A DNA stretch of 8,606 bases. It comes from Planctomycetaceae bacterium. Lineage in GTDB: Bacteria; Planctomycetota; Planctomycetia; Pirellulales; UBA1268. Position numbers and translations under genes: made by a program. The stretch spans positions 1 to 8,606 of the forward strand of contig CANGGC010000064.1 in the NCBI GenBank assembly GCA_947453125.1, written 5' to 3'. This document shows positions 1 to 6,362 of the stretch, in pieces (the stretch's first letter is position 1; every line of letters begins with the position of its first letter). The notes under the pieces are model-generated. The model was not told where the DNA came from. It saw only the letters and a program-made list of their open reading frames with translations, and did not search any database.

Positions 1-265
1 GGGAGCGGAGGAGACGCTCGTAAGCTTCGCGGGTGCCGATCGCCGTCTCCTCGCGGCGGGCCTTCGCGGCTTGGGCGTCGACGGCGTCGCGGAAGCGGTC
101 GTTGGTGACCATGCTCGCGAGATAGTAGAGCTCGCCAGCCGCGACGAGCGGAAGGATCACTCCCGGGAAGCCCGAGATGATCGCCGCCGCAACGCCGGCC
201 CCCGCGAACAACAGGTTCCAGCGGCTCGTGAAGGCCGTCCGCAGATAGGCTCCGATGCGCCCCAC
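1..265 (-). CDS. Small membrane protein, 3' end outside window
   Basis: An 88-residue N-terminal fragment that runs off the left edge, so full length and stop are unknown. From a GTG at 265 it reads VGRIGAYLRTAFTSRWNLLF, then a hydrophobic stretch (18-50) broken by S-G-F-P-G at 31-35, which could be one long or two short membrane helices. A charged helical region with KARREETAIGTREAYERLLR (68-87) follows. It is the last visible gene of the run, starting 33 bp after the ATPase stop and in the same frame. The start is the weakest point: GAAGGG lies 12 bases upstream, and no ATG is available. Uniform third-position GC and sensible protein composition argue that it is real. I do not recognise the family. 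It could place a membrane coiled-coil partner next to the transporter or PspA, by inference only. Confidence 0.7.
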   Translation of the reverse strand, partial: MGRIGAYLRTAFTSRWNLLFAGAGVAAAIISGFPGVILPLVAAGELYYLASMVTNDRFRDAVDAQAAKARREETAIGTREAYERLLRS

Positions 266-298
266 GTCGAAAAGTGTCCCTTCGTCAGAGCTTCCCGG

Positions 299-1195
299 CT
301 ATTTTCCGGGCCGCGACGCCGCGGCCTCGATCCCCTCGAGTTGAGCCTGCAGCCGGTTCACCTGCTCGTGGAACCAGGGCTCAACCTGCGTCTCGCGGGC
401 CGGTGCCTCGGCGGCCGGCATGCGGATCTCGGCCGCGATCCTACCCGGAGTCGTGGCCATCACGAAAACCCGGTCACCGAGGTAGACCGCCTCCTCCACC
501 GAATGCGTGATGAACATCACCGTTGCCTCCACCTCCCGCCACAGCCGGACGAGCAGATCCTGCATGTCGAGGCGGGTGGCCGGATCGAGGGCGCCGAACG
601 GCTCGTCCATGAGGATGATCCGCGGCCGGAGGACGAGCGTCCGGGCGATGGCCACCCGTTGACGCATGCCGCCAGAGAGTTCGTGGGGATACTTGGCCGC
701 ATCACGGCGGGGGTCGAGCCCCACGCGCGCAATCCATTCCCGCCCCTCCTCCTCGCGCCGGCGCTTCGGCACGCCCCGGCACTCGAGGCCGAAGATGACG
801 TTCCCGAGGACGGTGCGGTTGTCGAAGCTCGTGTAGTCTTGGAACACCATCCCGCGGTCGGCCCCGGGCCCCACCAATTCCCGGCCGAGGACATGGACGC
901 TCCCGCTGGTCGGCGGAAACTGCGGCTCGAGCCCGGCCACCATCCGCAGCACCGTGCTCTTACCGCAGCCCGAGGGGCCGAGGAAGGTCGAGATCTCCCC
1001 CTTGTCGGGCAGGTCGGGGATCGTGAACGAGACATCGCGGATCGCCACCGCCTCGCGGGGTGTCCCCTCGTTGTAGATCTTCGTCACCCCGCGGAACTCC
1101 ACAGCCGCCGGGCGGCCGTCACCGGGCGGATCGACCGGAGCTGGCCGCATGGAGGCCGGTGCGTCGGGGCGATTTGGGGCGGCCTCGCCGTTCAT
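299..1195 (-). CDS. ABC transporter ATP-binding protein, NitT/TauT type
   Basis: A 298-aa cytoplasmic nucleotide-binding subunit that would power the preceding permease. All motifs are intact: Walker A GPSGCGKS (73-80), Q-loop Q119, signature LSGGMRQR (173-180), Walker B IILMDEP (193-199), D-loop GALD (201-204) and H-loop His231. The signature and overall pattern match SsuB/TauB/NrtD-type ATPases. A Pro/Ala-rich extension of about 30 residues precedes the domain, and a helical tail of about 45 residues follows it; the latter could be regulatory. The start is the ATG at 1195, within the ATGA overlap with the permease stop and eight bases after GGAG; the longer frame to 1300 would overlap permease coding needlessly. 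It ends with TAG, in the same frame as the next gene. Confidence 0.95.
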   Translation of the reverse strand: MNGEAAPNRPDAPASMRPAPVDPPGDGRPAAVEFRGVTKIYNEGTPREAVAIRDVSFTIPDLPDKGEISTFLGPSGCGKSTVLRMVAGLEPQFPPTSGSVHVLGRELVGPGADRGMVFQDYTSFDNRTVLGNVIFGLECRGVPKRRREEEGREWIARVGLDPRRDAAKYPHELSGGMRQRVAIARTLVLRPRIILMDEPFGALDPATRLDMQDLLVRLWREVEATVMFITHSVEEAVYLGDRVFVMATTPGRIAAEIRMPAAEAPARETQVEPWFHEQVNRLQAQLEGIEAAASRPGK

Positions 1196-2148
1196 GGCCG
1201 GAACTCCGTCCGCCGGCCGTGGAGCAGCCAGCCGCAGAAGCGGGGGATCAGCCCCGCCCCGCCGTAGCGGTAGGGGAAGAGGTCGGATTGCAGCCACCAC
1301 AGCCCGCGGTCGATGGCCCAGGCCACCATCGGGATGATCACGAGGACGAGGAGGATCGGCTCCCGTTCGCCGCGCCGCTGCGACATGTTGATCAGGTCAC
1401 CGAGGCCGCCGGAGGCGCTCCCGAACTTCACCAACTCCGCGAGCATCACGTAGCCGAAGGCGAGCCCGAAGAGGAGCCTGAGGGAATTGAAGATCGAGGG
1501 GGCGGCGAGGGGGCCGAGGACCTTCATGATGATCTGCCAGCGCGAGGCGCCGAGCGTGAGCGCCGTGTCGACATACCGCTGTGGCACGTCGAGGACCGCG
1601 GCGGTCGTGTCGGAGAGGACGAAGGCAACGCTGGCGACGAAGAGAAACATCACCTTTTGGAACTCGCCGATCCCGAAGAAGAAGAATGTCAACGGGATGA
1701 GCGCCGCGACCGGGATGTTGCGGCCGAACACCATCAGCGGCGCGAGAAACGCCCGCAGCGCCGGGAAGCAGGCCGCGAGGATCCCCAGCGGCACTCCGAC
1801 GATGCAGGAGAGGCCGAAGCCGAGGCAGACCCGCTTGAGGGTCACGAGCGTGTTGGTGACGAGCTTCCGCTCGCCGAAAACGCGGGGGATCGCCTGAACC
1901 GTCTCCGCGACGCTCGGCAGCGTCGTCGGACTGACAAACCGCTTCTCGGCCTCGCCCGGGGGGCCGGCCGTGATCACGAACCACACCGCCAGCACCACAG
2001 CGATGCAGGTGAAACCCCAGAAAAAGGCGGCCGTGTTCGAGAGCTCGCCACGGAGCGGTGCGATCCGATGCCCCTCGGCGGTGCGGTCTTCACCGCGGGG
2101 CAACGGTGCTTCGGCCGCTGGCACCGCCTTCTCCGTCTGCTCGGTCAT
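1192..2148 (-). CDS. ABC transporter permease, NitT/TauT type
   Basis: A 318-aa inner-membrane permease, longer than the usual 250-280 aa because of a charged cytoplasmic N-terminal tail of about 38 residues. Hydrophobic segments are seen at about 41-60, 106-126, 133-156, 163-187, 222-240 and 265-283, which fits the six-helix BPD_transp_1 fold. The EAA coupling loop is clear: DTALTLGASRWQIIMKVLGP (194-213), with the invariant Gly at 200 and Pro at 213, where the ATPase docks. It would form a homodimer with two copies of the downstream ATPase and receive ligand from the OmpA-fused binding protein. Its stop overlaps the ATPase start as ATGA, indicating coupled translation. An extended C-terminus (about 285-318) with an amphipathic WLLHGRR region has no assigned role. 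The family is firm; the substrate is not known. Confidence 0.93.
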   Translation of the reverse strand: MTEQTEKAVPAAEAPLPRGEDRTAEGHRIAPLRGELSNTAAFFWGFTCIAVVLAVWFVITAGPPGEAEKRFVSPTTLPSVAETVQAIPRVFGERKLVTNTLVTLKRVCLGFGLSCIVGVPLGILAACFPALRAFLAPLMVFGRNIPVAALIPLTFFFFGIGEFQKVMFLFVASVAFVLSDTTAAVLDVPQRYVDTALTLGASRWQIIMKVLGPLAAPSIFNSLRLLFGLAFGYVMLAELVKFGSASGGLGDLINMSQRRGEREPILLVLVIIPMVAWAIDRGLWWLQSDLFPYRYGGAGLIPRFCGWLLHGRRTEFRP

Positions 2149-2156
2149 GGCGTCGG

Positions 2157-3971
2157 TCACTCCTTCTCGGCGGAGTAGACCTTGATCTCGACGCGACGGT
2201 TGAGCGAGTGGTTGTCGGGCTGATCGGGATCGACGGGCCGATCCCAGCCGACCCCATCAACGGCGAAGCGCCCGTCGTCGAATTGGTACTTTTCCACGAG
2301 CGACTCCTTCACGGCGTTGGCCCGCCGGTAAGAGAGTTCCTTGACCACCTCGGCCGGGATCCGCCCCTTCATCGAGGAGTCGGTGTGCCCCTCGATGACG
2401 ATCCGGGCAGCGCCGAACTGCTTGGCGAGCGTCGCTACCTCGTCGAGGACGAGATCGACACTGGCATCGTAGGGCTCTTCGATGTCCTTCCCGTCGACCT
2501 TGCGAACAATCCGCTTCTTCAGATCCCAGCTGTTGGGGAAGAAGTGGATGACGACAGTGTTGGTGAGGATCTCATCGTTCTCGGCCCGGATGTCGGCGAG
2601 CCGCTTGGGTGGCAGGGGCTTCGTGTATTCGTCGCGGGTCTCGGCATACTTCGGCTCGGCCCCGAGCTTCTGGATGACCGAGAAATCCATCACCTGATCG
2701 AAGGAGACGGGCGGATTGGTGATCGCCCCGACACGGCGATAGAGGTGATAGGACTGCTTCCAGATCCGTTCGAAGTTGGCCGGGTTGTTGCGGTTGATGA
2801 AGAACTGGTAGTTCTCGGCCCAGTTCGTGGAGTGGGCGTCGCCGAGCATCCCGAGGGTGTCGGTGGCGGGGATGTTGTAGCCGGCTGCCATTAGCTCGGC
2901 GGCCTTCGCCTTCCCTTCCTCCGTCTTCAGCACGTCCATCGAATCGAAGATGCCGCGGACGATTGCCTCGACCTTGTCGGGGTGGTCCTGGGCGAAGTCG
3001 GCTCGGGCAAACCACACGTCCGCAATCAGCCGGTTGGCCGTCTGGGTCGTGATCAACATCCGGTTCCCCTTCGCCTTGGCGAGGTTGTAGATGTCTGGCG
3101 CCCACGACACGGCTCCGGCGATCTCCTTCTGCGAATTGAACGCCGCTGCTGCCTGGAAGGCGTCGTCGGTGTAGACCATGTCGACATCCCCCGGCTGGAG
3201 GCCGCCGGCAACGAGCATGTTGAGGGCAAAGAACTGGCTCGGGGAGTTCTGCGCGAGGACGAGCTTCTTGCCGGCGAGATCTCGGACGTTGCGGATCCCT
3301 TCGCGAACGACGATCCCGTCACCGCCATTGGAGAAGTCAACCTGCTGGAAGACACGCGGCATGACCCGGGAATCCTTGGGGGCCCCGGTGCGGTCGGTGA
3401 GCCCCTCGAGGAACAGCGGGATCATGTCGAGGGTCGCCCAGCCGATGTGGACCTCGCCGGCGGCGTAGGCGTCGCGCATCGTGACGGGATTGTCGATGAG
3501 AACCAGTTCGATCTTGAACGGCTTCCCCCCTGGTGCTTGCCACACCTTCCCTGCTTTGAAGCCCTCGTTGGCGTGGATGATCGGCGCCCAGCCCGCCCAG
3601 ACGTTGAGGGCGAAGCGGACGGTGTCGTTCTCGAGCGGCTTGTAGGCGCTGGTCCCCTTCACCGGCGGCAGTTTCTCGGCAGGCTTGAAGGCGTATTCCT
3701 TGACGGTCGTCGGCACGGCGTCATCGGCGGCCTCCGAGACCGGCCCTTCGCCCGCCGGTGGCGCGCCGCCACCGGTCGCCCCACCACCGCCGTTGCCGCC
3801 AGCCCCATTTCCCCCCGGTCCGGCGCCGCCAGCGGCGACCTGCGCTCCTCCGGCCCCGGGACGCAGCACGTTCCCGAACATCCCGGCACGCCAGGCTGCC
3901 AGGGCCACCAGGCCGAAGATCACCGCCCAGACCGCAAGCCAGAACGGAGCTTTGGGTTGACCACCTGCCAT
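2157..3971 (-). CDS. Membrane-anchored ABC substrate-binding protein fused to an OmpA-like domain
   Basis: A 604-aa envelope protein. In order: one hydrophobic segment (about 10-27), which is either an uncleaved anchor or a signal peptide with an A-L-A site at 23-25; a Gly/Ala/Asn-rich linker (40-77); a type 2 periplasmic binding domain of the NMT1/TauA/nitrate class (about 116-410); a connecting segment; and an OmpA-like peptidoglycan-binding domain (about 470-600). Binding-domain marks include LNVWAGWAP (122-130), GEVHIGWATLDMIP (172-185), VRDLAGKKLVLAQ (229-241) and AGAVSWAPD (285-293). The OmpA domain has GHTD (528-531), LSYRRA (546-551) and NRRVEI (591-596), with D531 and R550 at the positions that grip diaminopimelate in this family. 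The start has GAGG six bases upstream. The stop lies 8 bp before the permease ATG. Binding proteins are normally freely diffusing or lipid-anchored, so wall tethering is unusual. The ligand is unknown; NitT/TauT relatives bind nitrate, sulfonates or thiamine precursors. Confidence 0.92.
   Translation of the reverse strand: MAGGQPKAPFWLAVWAVIFGLVALAAWRAGMFGNVLRPGAGGAQVAAGGAGPGGNGAGGNGGGGATGGGAPPAGEGPVSEAADDAVPTTVKEYAFKPAEKLPPVKGTSAYKPLENDTVRFALNVWAGWAPIIHANEGFKAGKVWQAPGGKPFKIELVLIDNPVTMRDAYAAGEVHIGWATLDMIPLFLEGLTDRTGAPKDSRVMPRVFQQVDFSNGGDGIVVREGIRNVRDLAGKKLVLAQNSPSQFFALNMLVAGGLQPGDVDMVYTDDAFQAAAAFNSQKEIAGAVSWAPDIYNLAKAKGNRMLITTQTANRLIADVWFARADFAQDHPDKVEAIVRGIFDSMDVLKTEEGKAKAAELMAAGYNIPATDTLGMLGDAHSTNWAENYQFFINRNNPANFERIWKQSYHLYRRVGAITNPPVSFDQVMDFSVIQKLGAEPKYAETRDEYTKPLPPKRLADIRAENDEILTNTVVIHFFPNSWDLKKRIVRKVDGKDIEEPYDASVDLVLDEVATLAKQFGAARIVIEGHTDSSMKGRIPAEVVKELSYRRANAVKESLVEKYQFDDGRFAVDGVGWDRPVDPDQPDNHSLNRRVEIKVYSAEKE
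2160..2165 (-). promoter_or_regulatory. Ribosome binding site of the permease gene
   Basis: AAGGAG overlaps the last codons of the binding-protein gene and lies 11 bases before the ATG at 2148. It abuts the in-frame GTG at 2160, which would overlap the upstream stop but lacks proper spacing. The ATG is therefore preferred, though the GTG (adding four residues) cannot be excluded. Confidence 0.5.
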
Positions 3972-3992
3972 CGGACACCTCGCCTGAGAATA

Positions 3993-4000
3993 GGGGGGGG
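3993..4000 (-). repeat. Eight-C homopolymer ahead of the binding-protein gene
   Basis: The minus strand carries TTTT followed by eight C in the 49-bp gap before the substrate-binding-protein gene, 12 bases upstream of its GAGG ribosome binding site. Length change here would not alter any protein. It could affect mRNA structure, or may be a place where sequencing errors concentrate. Confidence 0.8.
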
Positions 4001-4020
4001 AAAATGAACGCAGAGGCCGA

Positions 4021-4314
4021 TCAGCCGCGGAACTTCGTCTTCGGACGCGAGGCGTGGGCCATGTGGAGCGTGTTCATGAGATCGTAGGCGGTGACCTCGC
4101 AGAGGAGTTGCGTCACCTTCTCGTGGGCCTCTGGCGAAAGCAGCGGCTCCACTTCCTTCATCAGCGCCACCACGCGGGCCTCCTGGGCCTCGAGTTCGGC
4201 GACGTCGACGCGTCCGTCGGCCACCACCTCGACGAAGGAGTCGAGCTTGCGGGCGTATTCCGCCAGCATGGGGGCCTCGGAGTGGGTATCGAACCAAGGG
4301 GTCTTCTTCGACAT
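4021..4314 (-). CDS. Conserved-looking small helical protein, unknown function
   Basis: A 97-aa acidic, predicted all-helical, soluble protein that I cannot assign to a family. Visible features are a helical start with EYARKLDSFVEVV (19-31), then ADGRVDVAELEAQEARV (32-48), whose DGxVDxxE spacing resembles an EF-hand-like or TerB-like acidic turn, a long helix to about residue 59, and a second helical block with LLCEVTAYDLMNTLH (70-84). A short basic tail RPKTKFRG ends it. There is no signal peptide or transmembrane segment. An AGGAG eight bases before the ATG supports translation. It sits 52 bp after the AAA+ gene and 49 bp before the binding-protein gene. Its place in the run makes an adaptor or regulator of the ATPase or PspA plausible, but that is only inference. 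Confidence 0.85.
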   Translation of the reverse strand: MSKKTPWFDTHSEAPMLAEYARKLDSFVEVVADGRVDVAELEAQEARVVALMKEVEPLLSPEAHEKVTQLLCEVTAYDLMNTLHMAHASRPKTKFRG

Positions 4315-4366
4315 GGTGGGTTCTCCTGGGATGAACTCGGGCTTGGTTTTCTCGGATGGCGGGCGA

Positions 4367-6283
4367 TCACGAGCCGATCACGCCCTTGATGGCGGCAAGA
4401 CGTTCCTGAAGCCGTGCCCTGCCGCCGGGCTGCGACACCTGATCCTTCCAGCGTTCGGGGAGAAACCGCTTCTCGGTGCATTCGAGCACCGCCGCGATCT
4501 CCTGCATCTCCTTCTCGAGCCCCTGGGCCGAGGGCATGAAGTCGTCGAGCGCGCTGTTCAGGTCCTCTGGCGCTATCTCGTCCGGGGTCGGAAGCCCGGC
4601 ATCGGCGGCCCGATCGAGCCCCTTCCGGCGGGCCGCAAGGACGACACTCTCGATGTCGGCCCCGGAGAGCCCGAGATCGAGATCGATCGGGCCGGGGAGG
4701 CCGGTGGCGAGGCGGACATGACTCTTGCGGGCCATCGCCGTGAACATCGCCTCCATTTCCGCCTGATCGTGGGGATAGAAGAGGGGGATGTGGACCTCGG
4801 CCCGTCCCTGACGCTTGAGGTCGATCGGGAGCAGCTCGGGGCGGCTCGTGAGGAGCATCCAGACGATCTTTCCACGGTAGCGGGTGTCCCCCATCTGCCG
4901 GGCGATCATCGAGAAGACGCGGGCTGAGGTGCCGGAATCGCCATCCGACTGCCGGTTGCCGAGGGCGGCATCGGCCTCGTCGATGATCACCACCACCGGC
5001 CCGAGGCTCCGGAGCACGTCGAGGGCGTGCTCGAGATTGCCTTCCGTTTCCCCGACGTACTTGCTGCGGAAGTTCTTCAGCACCGCACAGGGGATGCCGA
5101 CACTGCCGGCGTAGCACTCGGCGATGAAGCTCTTGCCCGTTCCCACCGGGCCGCAGATCAGATAGCCCATCGGGGCGCTTTCGAACTGCCCCCGCTTGAT
5201 CGCACGGGCGTCTGACTCGAGCCGGTTCTTCGCCTCCTGATGGCCGGCGACGGCGTCGAGCGTAAGCCGCGGCTGGATGAACTCCACGAGCCCCTGGCAG
5301 GAGCGCTCGATGAGGTCCTTCTTCTTGGCGGCAAACTCGGGGCCGTCCGGCGCTGAGCCATCGCGGGCCGAGAGCGTCACCACCGCCCGAAGGCTCTCGA
5401 GCGACAGCCCCCCCGAGAGCGCCGCCATCCGCTTCACGGCATCCACCTGCGCCTCCGGCATACCGGCCGACTTCGCCGTCGCCAGGGCAAACCGTTCGCG
5501 TTCGGAGGCGTCGGGAAGGGGGAGATCGATCGCTGTCACCGCCGGGCAGGTGACGAGCCGGGAGTTGACCTCGGAGAGCGCGTCGGCAAGGAGGACGATG
5601 GCGACGTTGACGCGCCTCAGGAGTGGATTGGTGGCCCATGCGAGCAGCCGAACCAACCGTCCCGCCCCCCCCTTCACCGAGGTGCCGGCCTCGCCGGCCG
5701 GCGCGAGATACTGGGCGTAGTCGAGGACGATCGCGATCCGTTTCCGCTTCTCCGGCGGGTCGATGAGATTGCGTTCGAGGAGTTGATCGATGACGCCGAT
5801 CGCCTGATCGGGGTCACGCGGCCAGTTGGCGGCGTTGCCGAGCCGGTCGGTGAGCCAGGCGACCATGTCACGGTGCCGGTTGGCGTCGGTGCCAGCCAGC
5901 GGCCGCAGACCCTTGCCGACGTCGTAGCCCAGGACGACATCCCAGCGACCGAAGATCTCGCGGCAGAGGAAGTCGGGCACCCCCCCCCACGCCGCTTCGG
6001 CGGCATTGGGTGGCGAGAGCGGGACGAGATCGCGGACGTTCCCATGGAGGAGGAACATGCAACTCGTGCCGGCCAGATAGGCATCGCCCAAACGCTCCGA
6101 CCAGCGAGGGCACCAGTCGGCCAGCGCCATCCCCGGGGCAGTCCCGGCCGAGGCGCCGGTGCCCATCGGGAGGACGGCCGCGCCGACGCCGGCCGACGCC
6201 GATGCGGCCCCCTGGCTGGCAGACACCGGGATACGATCCTCGCCCGGCATCCGCGGGCCATTCGATCCTGAACCAGTACTCAC
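4367..6283 (-). CDS. AAA+ ATPase with a degenerate first and an active second AAA module
   Basis: A 638-aa cytoplasmic AAA+ protein, presumably a hexameric remodeller. The C-terminal module is complete: Walker A GPVGTGKS (378-385), pore-loop-like SKYVGETEGN (407-416), Walker B VVVIIDEAD (430-438), sensor 1 LLTSRPE (477-483, Ser replacing the usual Asn), arginine fingers in RQGR (R491, R494) and the sensor-2-side SGAD (540-543). This is the classical AAA pattern of FtsH, p97 and Ycf46-like proteins. Residues 55-335 echo the same fold without Walker A: MFLLHGNVRDL (76-86) where the P-loop should be, a Walker-B-like IAIVLDYAQ (183-191), a sensor-1-like strand (226-233), LPLPDASERERF (254-265) and LSGGLSLESL (289-298). 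An Ala/Ser/Gly-rich tail occupies residues 20-52. There is no protease or transmembrane segment. The start is GTG. The gene lies between pspA and the transporter genes; PspA is the natural substrate candidate, by inference. The N-terminal half holds several poly-G runs. Confidence 0.9.
   Translation of the reverse strand: MSTGSGSNGPRMPGEDRIPVSASQGAASASAGVGAAVLPMGTGASAGTAPGMALADWCPRWSERLGDAYLAGTSCMFLLHGNVRDLVPLSPPNAAEAAWGGVPDFLCREIFGRWDVVLGYDVGKGLRPLAGTDANRHRDMVAWLTDRLGNAANWPRDPDQAIGVIDQLLERNLIDPPEKRKRIAIVLDYAQYLAPAGEAGTSVKGGAGRLVRLLAWATNPLLRRVNVAIVLLADALSEVNSRLVTCPAVTAIDLPLPDASERERFALATAKSAGMPEAQVDAVKRMAALSGGLSLESLRAVVTLSARDGSAPDGPEFAAKKKDLIERSCQGLVEFIQPRLTLDAVAGHQEAKNRLESDARAIKRGQFESAPMGYLICGPVGTGKSFIAECYAGSVGIPCAVLKNFRSKYVGETEGNLEHALDVLRSLGPVVVIIDEADAALGNRQSDGDSGTSARVFSMIARQMGDTRYRGKIVWMLLTSRPELLPIDLKRQGRAEVHIPLFYPHDQAEMEAMFTAMARKSHVRLATGLPGPIDLDLGLSGADIESVVLAARRKGLDRAADAGLPTPDEIAPEDLNSALDDFMPSAQGLEKEMQEIAAVLECTEKRFLPERWKDQVSQPGGRARLQERLAAIKGVIGS
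5665..5672 (-). repeat. Eight-G homopolymer inside the AAA+ coding region
   Basis: Eight G on the minus strand within codons for K204, G205, G206 and A207, still in the degenerate N-terminal module and before the active ATPase domain. A further seven-G run lies at 5408-5414 (residues 290-292). Confidence 0.9.
5980..5988 (-). repeat. Nine-G homopolymer inside the AAA+ coding region
   Basis: A run of nine G (minus strand) spans codons for W99, G100, G101 and V102. Losing one G would shift into a frame that ends at 5674, and gaining one into a frame that ends at 5868. Both would truncate the protein before its Walker A motif. This is the longest homopolymer I noticed in the window. Confidence 0.9.
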
Positions 6284-6290
6284 GTCCCCC

Positions 6291-6294
6291 CCTC
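6291..6294 (-). promoter_or_regulatory. Ribosome binding site of the AAA+ gene, merged with a poly-G run
   Basis: GAGG lies seven bases before the GTG start at 6283, but it runs into a seven-G tract (6286-6292). Slippage in that tract would change the spacing between the site and the start codon. The alternative ATG at 6250 has no well-placed site. Confidence 0.45.
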
Positions 6295-6330
6295 GCGCTC
6301 CCTGGAAACACCAACCCGATCCCCGACAGA

Positions 6331-6344
6331 GGGGCCCGTGCCCC
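6331..6344 (-). other. Perfect hairpin between pspA and the AAA+ gene
   Basis: GGGGC-ACGG-GCCCC on the minus strand: a 5-bp all-GC stem with a 4-base loop, 18 bases after the pspA stop. No T-run follows, so a classical terminator is unlikely. It could stop 3'-to-5' decay of pspA mRNA, or mark a processing or attenuation point that gives more PspA than ATPase. Confidence 0.4.
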
Positions 6345-6362
6345 AGCGGTCACGGCCGCAGC

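Noticed and set aside
71..1267. Long plus-strand open frame opposite the ABC ATPase
   Set aside because: It is antisense to an intact ATPase with all motifs. The translation is rich in Arg, His, Pro and Gly with no domain, as expected from a high-GC antisense frame.
1060..2178. Plus-strand open frame opposite the permease
   Set aside because: Charged, low-complexity translation with no ribosome binding site or recognisable domain; the minus-strand permease explains the region.
2058..4007. Plus-strand open frames opposite the OmpA-fused binding protein
   Set aside because: Both are antisense shadows; the minus-strand protein has two recognisable domains and conserved motifs over the same DNA.
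4161..5639. 492-codon minus-strand frame overlapping the AAA+ gene in another register
   Set aside because: The translation is Arg/Pro/Gly-rich and lacks domains, while the overlapping frame carries every AAA+ motif. It also runs into the 97-aa gene.
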